Assembly (NCBI RefSeq): GCF_023276435.1
Contig: NZ_JALLPO010000002.1
Span: 248,001 to 312,000 of the forward strand
Direction: 5' to 3'
DNA from: Sphaerisporangium perillae
GTDB lineage: Bacteria; Actinomycetota; Actinomycetes; Streptosporangiales; Streptosporangiaceae
Length of the DNA stretch: 64,000 nt
This document shows positions 51,195-59,166 of this stretch, one piece after another. Numbering within the stretch: position 1 is the stretch's first letter; each line of letters starts with the position of its first letter. The notes under the pieces were generated by a model, which did not search any database, was not told the origin of the DNA, and saw only the letters and a program-made list of their open reading frames with translations. The position numbers were made by a program, and so were the translations under genes.

Positions 51195-53282
51195 TCAGCG
51201 CACCAGCTTGTCCATGCGGATCGGCAGGTCGCGGATCCGCACCCCAGTGGCGTGGTGGACGGCGTTGGCGATCGCCGCGGCGGTGCCGACGATGCCGATC
51301 TCGCCGATGCCCTTGGAACCCATCGGATTGAGGTGTGAGTCGTCCTCCTCCACCCAGAAGGCCTGCACGTCGCGGACGTCCGCGCACCCCGCGATGTGGT
51401 ACTGGGCGAGGTCGTGGTTGAGGTAGTCGCCGAACTCGCGGTCCATGATGCTTTCCTCCAGAAGAGCCATCGACAGGCCCATGGTCATGCCGCCGATGAA
51501 CTGCGAGCGCGCGGTCGTGGGGTTGAGGATGCGGCCTGCGGCGAACACGCCGAGCAGGCGCAGCACGCGGGTCTCCCCGGTGTCGGCGTCCACGCCGACC
51601 TCGGCGAACTGGGCGCCGAAGGCATGGCGCGCGAACGGCTCCTGCGCCCGAACCTCCTGGGTGGTGTCCGCGGTCGCCTCCAGCCCGCCGGGCGGCACCG
51701 CGCCCCCGGCGGCCTCCAGCCGGTCGCGGAGGGCCTCGCAGGCCCGCACCACGGCCGTGCCCCACGAGGCGCTGCCCATCGACCCGCCCGCCACGACGGC
51801 ACTGGGCAGCGCGCTGTCGCCGAGCTCGACGACGACCAGGCCGGGCGAGGTGCGCAGGGTGTCGGCGGCGATCTGGGCGAGGATCGTCCTCGCGCCGGTG
51901 CCGATGTCGGCGGCGGCGAGGCGCACGGTGAACCGCCCGTCCGGCTCGGCCCGCGCGGACGCCGACGACGGGGCGCGGTAGGCCGGGTAGGTGGAGGCCG
52001 CGACGCCGGTGCCGACCAGCAGCCGGCCGCCGCGCCGCACGCCCGGCTCGGGGTCGCGACCGGCCCAGCCGAAGCGCCGGGCCCCCTCGCGCAGGCAGGC
52101 CACCAGGTTCCGCGAGCTGAACGGCAGCCCGCTCTCGGGGTCGGTCTCAGGCTCGTTGCGCACCCGCAGCTCCACCGGGTCGACCCCGCAGGCGATCGCC
52201 AGCTCGTCCATCGCCGACTCCAGCGCGAACATGCCCGGCGTCTCCCCTGGCCCGCGCATGTACGACGGCGTCGGGACGTCGAGCCGGACGAGCCGGTGGG
52301 TGGTGCGCCGGTGCGGCGCCGCGTACATCATCCGGGACGGCACGGCGGCCTGCTCGGCGAACTCCGCGACGATGGAGGTCTGCTCGTACACGTCGTGGGT
52401 GATCGCGACGAGCCGCCCGCCGGCCTCGGCGCCGAGCCTCACCCGCTGGATGGTCGGCGTGCGGTATCCGGTGACCGCGAACATCTGCCGCCGGGTCACG
52501 GCCAGCTTGACCGGCCGGCCGACCTGCTTGGCGGCCAGCGCGGCGATGACCACGTGCGGAAGGATCTTGAGCTTGGCCCCGAAACCGCCGCCGACGTAGG
52601 GCGAGACGACCCGCACGTGGGCGGGCGGCATGCCGAACAGCGACCCGAGCGACGCGCGGAGGCTGGAGGCGCCCTGGGTGGGCTCGTGGACGGTGAGGCC
52701 GTCTCCGTCCCACTCGGCGATCGTCGCGTGCGGCTCCATCGGGTTGTTGTGCTCGGCCGGGGTGCTGTAGACGGCGTCCACCACGACCGGGGCCGAGGCC
52801 AGGGCGGCGTCGGGGTCGCCGTCCTCGGTGTCGGTCGCGTAACCGGCGTTGACGCGCTCGGGACGGTACATCCGCGGGTGGTCGGCGCGCAGCTCGACGT
52901 CGTGCTCCTCGGCCGCGTACTCCACGCGGAGCAGCCGGGCCGCGTTGCGGGCGTCCTCCAGGGTCTCGGCCACCACGACGGCGACGTACTGGCCCCGATA
53001 GGCCACCCGCCGCGACTGCAGGACGGCCAGCTCCTCGTCCGCGCTCGGCAGCCGGGGCGCGTTGCCGTGCCAGATCGCCGCGACCACGCCGGGACGCTTC
53101 AGAATGGCGTCGACGTCCACCTCGAGGATCTCGCCCCGGGCGATGGTGGCCTGGACGGGCACCGCGTGGACCAGGCCCGCGGGGGCGTTGTCGTAGGCGT
53201 ACCTCGCCCGGCCGGTGACCTTCTCCACGGCGTCCACGCGGTCGAGCGCGGAGCCGACGTGCCTGCTGCCGGTGACGGTCAT
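51195..53282 (-). CDS. Xanthine dehydrogenase-family molybdopterin-binding subunit
   Basis: A 695-residue large subunit of a molybdenum hydroxylase. HVGSALDRVDAVEKVTGRARYAYD opens the aldehyde oxidase fold; HNNPMEPHATIAEW, VVSPYVGGGFGAKLKI, YMRGPGETPGMFALESAMDELA and the late KGIGEIGIVG (catalytic glutamate in GEIG) are the Mo-site blocks. The RGPGETPG block with a glutamate is as in PaoC/YagR-type aldehyde oxidoreductases. ATG at 53282 overlaps the FAD-subunit stop. The substrate is probably an aldehyde or N-heterocycle, not readable from sequence. Confidence 0.93.
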   Translation of the reverse strand: MTVTGSRHVGSALDRVDAVEKVTGRARYAYDNAPAGLVHAVPVQATIARGEILEVDVDAILKRPGVVAAIWHGNAPRLPSADEELAVLQSRRVAYRGQYVAVVVAETLEDARNAARLLRVEYAAEEHDVELRADHPRMYRPERVNAGYATDTEDGDPDAALASAPVVVDAVYSTPAEHNNPMEPHATIAEWDGDGLTVHEPTQGASSLRASLGSLFGMPPAHVRVVSPYVGGGFGAKLKILPHVVIAALAAKQVGRPVKLAVTRRQMFAVTGYRTPTIQRVRLGAEAGGRLVAITHDVYEQTSIVAEFAEQAAVPSRMMYAAPHRRTTHRLVRLDVPTPSYMRGPGETPGMFALESAMDELAIACGVDPVELRVRNEPETDPESGLPFSSRNLVACLREGARRFGWAGRDPEPGVRRGGRLLVGTGVAASTYPAYRAPSSASARAEPDGRFTVRLAAADIGTGARTILAQIAADTLRTSPGLVVVELGDSALPSAVVAGGSMGSASWGTAVVRACEALRDRLEAAGGAVPPGGLEATADTTQEVRAQEPFARHAFGAQFAEVGVDADTGETRVLRLLGVFAAGRILNPTTARSQFIGGMTMGLSMALLEESIMDREFGDYLNHDLAQYHIAGCADVRDVQAFWVEEDDSHLNPMGSKGIGEIGIVGTAAAIANAVHHATGVRIRDLPIRMDKLVR

Positions 53283-54265
53283 CGCGCCTCCGCCAGGTCG
53301 GCGAGCACGCGTACCAGCAGGTTGCGGGCGAGGGCCACCTTGAAGCGGTTGAGCGGAAGCGGGCGGGCCGCGGCCAGCTCGGCGTCCGCCGCACGTCCGA
53401 ACTCCTCCTCGGTCGCGGGCGCGCCGCGCAGTGCGGTCTCGGCCGCCTCGGCCCGCCAGGGGACGTGCGCGACCGCGCCGAGGGCGATGCGGCAGTCGCG
53501 CACCACGCCGCCGTCCACCTCGAGCACGGCCGCGACCGACACCACGGCGAAGGAGAACGACGCCCGGTCGCGCGCCTTGCGGAAGCGGGAACGGCCGCCC
53601 GGCCGCGGCGGGGGCAGCTCCACCGCCGTGATCAGCTCGCCGGGTGCCAGGACGGTGTCGCGGTCGGGCTCGTCGCCGGGCAGCCGGTGCAGGCCCGGCA
53701 TGGGCACGACGTGCGCCCCGCCGGGGCCCTCCACGTGGACCTGCGCCCCGAGCGCGGCCAGGGCGACCGCCATGTCCGAGGGGTGGGTGGCCACGCAGCT
53801 GTCGGAGTGGCCGAGGATCGCCAGGTTGCGGTGGTCGCCGGCGCGGGCGGGACAGCCCGTGCCGGGGCTCCGCTTGTTGCAGGGTTTGGAGACGTCCTGG
53901 AAGTAGGCGCACCGGGTGCGCTGGAGCAGGTTGCCTCCCACCGTCGCCATGTTGCGGAGCTGGCCGGAGGCGCCCGCCAGCACGGCCTCGGCGAGCATCG
54001 GGTAGCCCCGGCGCACCAGGGGGTGCGCGGCCAGGTCGCCGTTGCGGACGCCCGCGCCGACGCGCAGGCCACCTCCGGGGGTCTCCTCGACGGTCGCGGG
54101 CGCGGCGCGGGTGACGTCCACGAGGGTGCCGGGAGAGACGACGCCGAGGCGCATCAGGTCGATGAGGTTGGTGCCGCCGCCGAGGTACATGACGTCGGTG
54201 CTCGTGCCGGTGGCCTCCAGCGCCTCGGCCACGGTGGAGGGGCGATGGTAGGCGAAGGGTCTCAC
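53279..54265 (-). CDS. FAD-binding subunit of the molybdenum hydroxylase
   Basis: A 328-residue medium subunit. YLGGGTNLIDLMRLGV is the flavin-binding loop, RNMATVGGNLLQRTRCAYFQ the second, and a four-cysteine stretch (CAYFQDVSKPCNKRSPGTGC with C further along) matches the extra iron-sulfur cluster of PaoB-type proteins. GTG at 54265 overlaps the small-subunit stop (GTGA), and its own stop overlaps the large subunit. Supports the PaoABC-like assignment. Confidence 0.92.
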   Translation of the reverse strand: MRPFAYHRPSTVAEALEATGTSTDVMYLGGGTNLIDLMRLGVVSPGTLVDVTRAAPATVEETPGGGLRVGAGVRNGDLAAHPLVRRGYPMLAEAVLAGASGQLRNMATVGGNLLQRTRCAYFQDVSKPCNKRSPGTGCPARAGDHRNLAILGHSDSCVATHPSDMAVALAALGAQVHVEGPGGAHVVPMPGLHRLPGDEPDRDTVLAPGELITAVELPPPRPGGRSRFRKARDRASFSFAVVSVAAVLEVDGGVVRDCRIALGAVAHVPWRAEAAETALRGAPATEEEFGRAADAELAAARPLPLNRFKVALARNLLVRVLADLAEAR

Positions 54266-54957
54266 CGCGCCACCTCCGCGATGGCCGCGACGATGCCGGG
54301 ATAGGCGCCGCAGCGGCACAGGTTCCCGCTCATGCGCTCGCGGATCTCCTCCTCGCCGAGGCGCACCGGCTCGGGCGGCCCGTCTGGGAGGGCTCGCGCG
54401 GCGGGGTCGTGTGGAGGTGCGGCGGGGTCGTGCGAACACCCGGCCGCCTCGGGCCCGGCGCCGGGCGGGCTACGGGGGGTTACCAGGCTGGGCCATCCCG
54501 CCGCCGCCTCGGCCAGCACGCCGGCCGCCGAGCACAGCTGCCCGGGAGTGCAGAAGCCGCACTGCAGGGCGTCGTGGTCGATGAACGCCTTCTGGAGGGG
54601 ATGGAGGGCGCCCCCGCTTCCGAGGCCCTCGACGGTGGTGATGGTCCTGTCGTCGACCGACACCGTGAGCGTCAGGCAGGACACGACCCGCCTGCCGTCC
54701 ACCAGCACCGTGCAGGCCCCGCACTGCCCGTGGTCGCAGCCTTTTTTGGCGCCGGTGAGATCGAGGCGGCCCCTCAGGGTGTCGAGCAGTGTCTCCCTGG
54801 TGTCCACTGTGACCGGATATAGCTGGTCATTGACGGAAAGCTGGAGGTCGACAGTGATCGGAGCCGGGGCCGCGTCATCGTAGGTCGTGTTCGCATCGCC
54901 CTTCACCCGCGCTTCCCTACCCCCGGATGCACCTTCGCTACCCCATGATTCGTTCAT
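54262..54957 (-). CDS. [2Fe-2S] subunit of the molybdenum hydroxylase
   Basis: A 231-residue small subunit. The first cluster is in KKGCDHGQCGACTVLVDGRR, the second cluster cysteines are in ALQCGFCTPGQ and NLCRCGAYPGI. An insertion of about 45 residues, rich in Pro/Ala/His (SPPGAGPEAAGCSHDPAAPP), separates the two halves of the second domain, longer than usual. ATG at 54957 is the most likely start; an inner GTG at about 54909 is possible. First gene of the operon and divergent from the regulator at 55113. Confidence 0.92.
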   Translation of the reverse strand: MNESWGSEGASGGREARVKGDANTTYDDAAPAPITVDLQLSVNDQLYPVTVDTRETLLDTLRGRLDLTGAKKGCDHGQCGACTVLVDGRRVVSCLTLTVSVDDRTITTVEGLGSGGALHPLQKAFIDHDALQCGFCTPGQLCSAAGVLAEAAAGWPSLVTPRSPPGAGPEAAGCSHDPAAPPHDPAARALPDGPPEPVRLGEEEIRERMSGNLCRCGAYPGIVAAIAEVAR

Positions 54958-55112
54958 CGTTGCCGGGGCCCGGCGCGAGCCCGGAGTGTCGCGCCAGGCC
55001 CGCCGAGGCGCGCCCGAATGGGCCGGTTGGCACCTGGACGGAGCCTGGGGTGAAATAGATTCTGTCTTTACCGAAAAGCGCGGCCGGGCCGCCCGATCGA
55101 GGAGGTCATCCG

Positions 55113-55742
55113 GTGGGCACATCGGAGCGCCAGGGCCGCGACGACCATGACGTCCGGGAGCGCCAGGACGCCGTCGGCGCCCGGATGCGCCGGTTCCGCA
55201 AGGAACGCGGCCTGACCCTGCGGGGGCTGTCCACCCGTTCCGGGCTCTCGATCGGGTTCCTCTCCCAGGTCGAGCGCGGCATCTCCTCCATCGGGCTCAC
55301 CGCGCTGAACGGCGTCGCGGCCGCGCTCGACCGCAGCGTGGCCGACTTCTTCGACGACGAGCAGCAGAGCGCCGAGGAACGGGCGGGCGTCGCCCGGCTG
55401 CCGTCGCACTTCACGCTGACCAGGGCCTCGACGGCGGCCACCGAGTACGTCTCCGGCCAGCAGACCTACCGCATGCTGTCCGCGCGGGGGCCGAACCTCC
55501 TGCTGGAGCCGCTGCTGGTGCACATCGCCCCCGGCGGGCGGCGCGAGGACGCCTACGGCCACGCGGGCGAGGAGTTCGCCTTCGTACTGGAGGGCGAGTT
55601 GCTCTACGAGGTCGACGGCGTCGAGCACCGGCTGTATCCGGGCGACAGCGTCCACCTGCGCTCCACGGTCCCGCACAGCATGTACAACGACACCGACGGC
55701 GTCACGACGGTGGTGTCGGTGGTGACCCCGAGGCTGTTCTGA
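55113..55742 (+). CDS. XRE-type regulator with C-terminal cupin domain
   Basis: A 209-residue regulator. The helix-turn-helix is MRRFRKERGLTLRGLSTRSG with LSIGFLSQVERGISSIGLTAL; the cupin has GGRREDAYGHAGEEFAFVLEGELLYEVDG, LYPGDSVHLRSTVPHSMYN. GTG at 55113 follows GAGGAGG. Divergent from the molybdenum hydroxylase operon over about 155 bases, where CTTTACCGAAAAG may be a binding site; control of that operon is inferred. The 170 bases after it hold no gene. Confidence 0.88.
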   Translation: MGTSERQGRDDHDVRERQDAVGARMRRFRKERGLTLRGLSTRSGLSIGFLSQVERGISSIGLTALNGVAAALDRSVADFFDDEQQSAEERAGVARLPSHFTLTRASTAATEYVSGQQTYRMLSARGPNLLLEPLLVHIAPGGRREDAYGHAGEEFAFVLEGELLYEVDGVEHRLYPGDSVHLRSTVPHSMYNDTDGVTTVVSVVTPRLF

Positions 55743-55912
55743 TCCCGACGATCATGATTACCCCTCATGTCCGAGGGTGTGGGAACGCCGTTCTGTTAAG
55801 TGGGACGAAACACCATGAACATCGCGGCGGGGCGGCGCCGGCCGCGATCCGGGTGGGCTCGTGGCTCCGATCTCGGTACGGCCGGGGGCTCACAGCCGGG
55901 TGCGGCCGGGGC

Positions 55913-56800
55913 TCACATCTGGGTGCGGGCCGACCAGAGCTCGGGGAAGACGTCGCGGCGCAGACTGCGCTCGAGCCAGCTCAGCCCGCTCGACCCGCCG
56001 GAGCCGGCCTTCGCGCCCATCGAGCGCCGCACCGCCATGAGATGCCGGTAGCGCCAGTCGGAGAAGCGCTCGGACAGGTCGGTGAGCGTCTCGGCCAGCG
56101 TCCACAGCTCGTCGCCCGGGCCGCCCTCGGCGTAGACCCTGATCCAGGCGGCCTCCACCAGCGGGCTCGGCGTGTACTCCGCCGCAGGGTCGGCCGTTGC
56201 CGGGATCTCGAACCCCCGCCTGGCCAGCACGGCCAGCACGCTGTCGTACAGGCTCGGCCTCCGCAGGGCGTCGAGCAGCTCCTGATACACCGCTGAGCTG
56301 CGCCGATGCGGCCGGGTGAGCGGCTCGGACTTGTTGCCGAGCAGGAATTCCAGGTGCCGGTACATCGCCGACTGGAAGCCCGACGCCTCCCCGAGCGCGT
56401 CCCGGAAGGAGTTGAACTGGGCGGGCGTGAGCCAGCTCAGCGCGCCCCAGGCCGCGTTGAGCGCCTCGAAATACCGCACGCTGCGGGCGAGCACCGCGGT
56501 GGCCTCCACGACCTGGTCGTCGTCCAGCATCCGCTGCGCCAGCCGCCACTCCGACCGGATCAACCCGAAGTACAGCTCCATCACCTGTGTCGTCACCAGG
56601 AAGGCGCGCTCCTCTGGGACGTCGGTGACCGGCCGCTGGAGCCCGTGCAGAGCCTGCGCGGCCACGTAGTCGTCGTAGGGGGTGCCGTTCGCGAAGTCGA
56701 GGATGGGCGCCGCGGCGTGGTCGGCCGCCCCCCTCGGGGCGCGCCGCCGCGCGCCCACCGCTCCCGCCCGGGCACCGCCGGTCCGCCGCCTGCTGGTCAT
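55913..56800 (-). CDS. kynA: Tryptophan 2,3-dioxygenase
   Basis: A 295-residue haem dioxygenase opening the indole ring of tryptophan. Family blocks: LDFANGTPYDDYVAAQALHGLQ, TTQVMELYFGLIRSEW, LTPAQFNSFRDALGEASGFQSAMYR, and FSDWRYRHLMAVRRSMG with the haem-ligand histidine. ATG at 56800 gives a 30-residue Arg/Ala-rich tail before the domain; an inner start is possible. It is divergent from an Lrp/AsnC regulator. A candidate for the next step, a formamidase-like protein, is at 59167. Confidence 0.93.
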   Translation of the reverse strand: MTSRRRTGGARAGAVGARRRAPRGAADHAAAPILDFANGTPYDDYVAAQALHGLQRPVTDVPEERAFLVTTQVMELYFGLIRSEWRLAQRMLDDDQVVEATAVLARSVRYFEALNAAWGALSWLTPAQFNSFRDALGEASGFQSAMYRHLEFLLGNKSEPLTRPHRRSSAVYQELLDALRRPSLYDSVLAVLARRGFEIPATADPAAEYTPSPLVEAAWIRVYAEGGPGDELWTLAETLTDLSERFSDWRYRHLMAVRRSMGAKAGSGGSSGLSWLERSLRRDVFPELWSARTQM

Positions 56801-56825
56801 CTGAGCTCCTTAGTTCACCTCCATG

Positions 56826-56850
56826 TTCACTTAGATAGAATTTTAGTGAA
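56826..56850. promoter_or_regulatory. Inverted repeat in the kynA/AsnC gap
   Basis: TTCACT and AGTGAA form an imperfect palindrome of 25 bases in an AT-rich core, with another TTTCACTTTC at 56877. Position and form fit an operator of the divergent Lrp/AsnC protein. Confidence 0.5.
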
Positions 56851-56931
56851 ATGATGATTCGGTGGCGATTCGACCGTTTCACTTTCGGGATGGAACGTGC
56901 AGGACGGTTTCCGGTTTGCGAGTGACGGAGC

Positions 56932-57378
56932 GTGACCGTGGACGCGATGGACTGGGCCTTGCTGGCCGAACTGCAGGCGGACGCGAGGCTGTCCTACAGC
57001 GAGCTGTCCCGGCGGGTGCACCTGTCGGCCCCGGCGGTCGCCGAGCGGGTGCGGCGGCTGGAGGAGACCGGAGTGATCAGCGGCTACCACGCCAGGGTCG
57101 ACCTCGCCCGCGCCGGCCGTAAGGTCAGCGCGCTCATCCGGATGTCCTGCTACGGGGTGCGCTGCGTGCTGCGCGACAAGCAGGCGCTGGCCTGGCCGGA
57201 GATCGTGGAGGTCCACCGCGTCACCGGCGACACCTGCTGCCTGCTCCGCGTCGCCGCGACCTCGATGACGGCCTTCGAGGAGCTCATCGACCGCCTCGCC
57301 CCCTACGGCCAACCCTCCAGCATGATGATGCTGTCCAGCCCGCTCCCCTGGCGCGCCCTCACCCCCGTCGAGGAATGA
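56932..57378 (+). CDS. Lrp/AsnC-family regulator
   Basis: A 148-residue regulator. The helix-turn-helix is ALLAELQADARLSYSELSRRV with HLSAPAVAERVRRLEETGVI, and the RAM domain has RKVSALIRMSCYGVRC, IVEVHRVTGDTCCLLRVAATS and FEELIDRLAPYG. GTG at 56932 has GGAG before it. Such regulators often respond to an amino acid and control the divergent catabolic gene, here tryptophan dioxygenase. The pair CYGVRCVL/CC adds three to four cysteines near the effector domain, not typical. Confidence 0.9.
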   Translation: MTVDAMDWALLAELQADARLSYSELSRRVHLSAPAVAERVRRLEETGVISGYHARVDLARAGRKVSALIRMSCYGVRCVLRDKQALAWPEIVEVHRVTGDTCCLLRVAATSMTAFEELIDRLAPYGQPSSMMMLSSPLPWRALTPVEE

Positions 57379-57423
57379 CCGGCTTCCCGCGCGAGGCGAC
57401 CTTCATCTCAGGACCCCCTGGCG

Positions 57424-57515
57424 GTGGTCGCCACGAACCGGTCAGCCCAGGAACGGGGGGTCGACGCCGCGAGCCGGTCAGCCCAGGAACGCGGCGGTCG
57501 TCGCCACGAACCGGT
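57424..57515. repeat. Partial tandem copies of the hydrolase 3' end
   Basis: GCCACGAACCGGTCAGC occurs at about 57430 and 57498, and a related AGCCGGTCAGCCCAGGAACG at about 57471. The last lies at the hydrolase stop, so the C-terminal codons of that gene have been copied into the gap downstream. Confidence 0.65.
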
Positions 57516-58317
57516 CAGCGTCATCGACCCACGGAAAGTGGCCCGCTTCTGGCTGAACGACGAGTTCGGCGTTCGGGAACAGCGCGGCGTATTCGACCAC
57601 GACGCTCGGGATCGTGTTCAGGTCGGTCTCTCCGGCGAGCAGCAGCACCGGCGCGGTGAACGCGGCGAGCGCCGCGCGGGTGGCATCCGGGTCGAAGGCG
57701 CCCTCAGCGCCGAAGGCGGCCGCGGCTTCGTCGTTCCGATGGCCGTCCTGGGCCGCCTGGTGGGCTTGTGCCGCCGCATCCCATCGACCGTAGAAGAAGG
57801 GGTCGATGGCCTTCCGGCCGTCGTCGGTGACGTTGCCGGCCACGATCGATTCAAGAGCCGCGAAGGCCGCTGCGAACCAGGGCTCGTCCTTGCGGAGCCT
57901 CGCGGTTTCAAGCCGGGACTCCCCGGTGGCGTCGATGCCGACGGCCCTGGTGCTCGGAGTGATCAGGGCGAGCTTGCCGACGCGTTGTGGGTGCCGGGCC
58001 ACATACAGCACCGCGAGGTTCGCGCCGGCGCTGTGCGCGAGCAGGTCGAACCGGTCAAGACCAAGGTGCTCGCGCAGGGCCTCGACGTCATCGACGAGCC
58101 GGTCACAGCGGTAGGAGGCGGCGTCCTCCGGTATCGCGGACCGGCCGGTGCCCCGAGGGTCCACCATGATCAACTGCCGGTGCGCCGACAGGCCGCCGAG
58201 TTCGCCGAGGTAAACGGAGTCCTGCATCGGGCCGCCCGGCAGGCAGATCACCGGGATGCCCTCTCCGAACACCTCGTAGGCGAGCTCGGTTCCGTCATGC
58301 GCGGAGAAGGCGGACAT
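57478..58317 (-). CDS. Alpha/beta hydrolase (proline iminopeptidase-like)
   Basis: A 279-residue hydrolase. ICLPGGPMQDSVYLGEL is the HGGP-like oxyanion region, MVDPRGTGRSAIP follows, the nucleophile is the serine in LLAHSAGANLAVLY, the acid residue lies in LLLAGETDLNT, and the histidine in EAGHFPWVDD. ATG at 58317 is preceded by no strong site. A peptidase, lactonase or esterase is possible. Not linked in operon with neighbours. Confidence 0.85.
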   Translation of the reverse strand: MSAFSAHDGTELAYEVFGEGIPVICLPGGPMQDSVYLGELGGLSAHRQLIMVDPRGTGRSAIPEDAASYRCDRLVDDVEALREHLGLDRFDLLAHSAGANLAVLYVARHPQRVGKLALITPSTRAVGIDATGESRLETARLRKDEPWFAAAFAALESIVAGNVTDDGRKAIDPFFYGRWDAAAQAHQAAQDGHRNDEAAAAFGAEGAFDPDATRAALAAFTAPVLLLAGETDLNTIPSVVVEYAALFPNAELVVQPEAGHFPWVDDADRFVATTAAFLG

Positions 58318-58375
58318 GGCGAGGATCTTCTCAGCGGCGTTCCGACCAGGGCAACCGATTATCCGGCGGCCCGTG

Positions 58376-58651
58376 CTAGAGGTGGATCAGGCTGCCCTGG
58401 TGGTCGATGTGGTCGGCCGTCTCGTCGTCGAACCACACACCCTGGGTCGCCAGGTAGCGGAACCGGTGGACCCCCGGAGCCAGGATCACCGAGACGGTGC
58501 GCGTGCCGTTCCGGCGGCGGCGCAGCTCGTGGCGTCCGGGGCACCAGTCGTTGAAGTCCCCGACGACGCTGACCACGCCCTCGGGCCGGTCCACGGGCAG
58601 GGTGAAGGTGACACGGGTCTTGCGGCCGAACAGCAGCGTGCGCTTGAGCAT
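58376..58651 (-). CDS. Isolated CBM48 (early set) domain protein
   Basis: A 91-residue protein consisting of one glycogen-binding-like early-set domain: VTFTLPVDRPEGVVSVVGDFNDWCPGRHEL, RTVSVILAPGVHRFRYLATQGVWF, and the final ADHIDHQGSLIHL. ATG at 58651 is preceded by GAGGATCC. Stand-alone forms occur in actinobacteria; they may sense or bind glucan. The 515 bases upstream to 59166 have no gene. Confidence 0.85.
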   Translation of the reverse strand: MLKRTLLFGRKTRVTFTLPVDRPEGVVSVVGDFNDWCPGRHELRRRRNGTRTVSVILAPGVHRFRYLATQGVWFDDETADHIDHQGSLIHL

Positions 58652-58748
58652 CGAGGATCCTCCGGGTCGTGACAGGCCCAGCTTCCCGCAACGCCACTGA
58701 TCTCCGATATACGGACACGCCAGACGTAACATACTGTTCACCCCCATT

Positions 58749-58841
58749 CCCCACCGATCCGAGCTCCGCACATCCCGCGCCCCCACCCCGCCAGACGGCC
58801 TCCCCTCCCCCACCGATGCGAGCTCCGCACATCCGGCGCCG
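58749..58841. repeat. Two 31-bp direct repeats in a gene-free stretch
   Basis: The segments 58749-58779 and 58811-58841 are identical at all but about two or three positions; both contain GAGCTCCGCACATCC. They lie in the 515-base gap 58652-59166, in which I see no gene. Confidence 0.75.
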
Positions 58842-59166
58842 CGTCGGCGGGAGGTGGTACGGCGAAGCCGGCGCCGCCGTACGTCGGGCAACCTGGCGTA
58901 CCTGGATGGGCAGCTCAAGAAGCGCCGGCATCACGGTCGCGATCCGGCCCCACCCGGCACCCATGCCGGTGGTGAGCCAGGCCGACCCACCCGAGCAGTG
59001 GCTTCCCAACACGGCCAGGCGGGGTGGCCATGCCAGGGTGCCGGGTGGGCGGATCCCCCAGCCTCGGATCCGACACCTCGTGTTGTGCTGGGCACCCACG
59101 TTCACCAGGTTGCCCGCCGTATGCCGGGCGACCGGTGAAGGTCCGTGGTGACAGCCCCGGTCCGCC

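Noticed and set aside
55780-55815. TTCTGTTAAGTGGGACGAAACACCATG resembles in part an IclR-type operator followed by a start.
   Set aside because: The following plus-strand frame is antisense to kynA and Arg/Gly-rich; no real gene follows. At most a relic of a lost gene.
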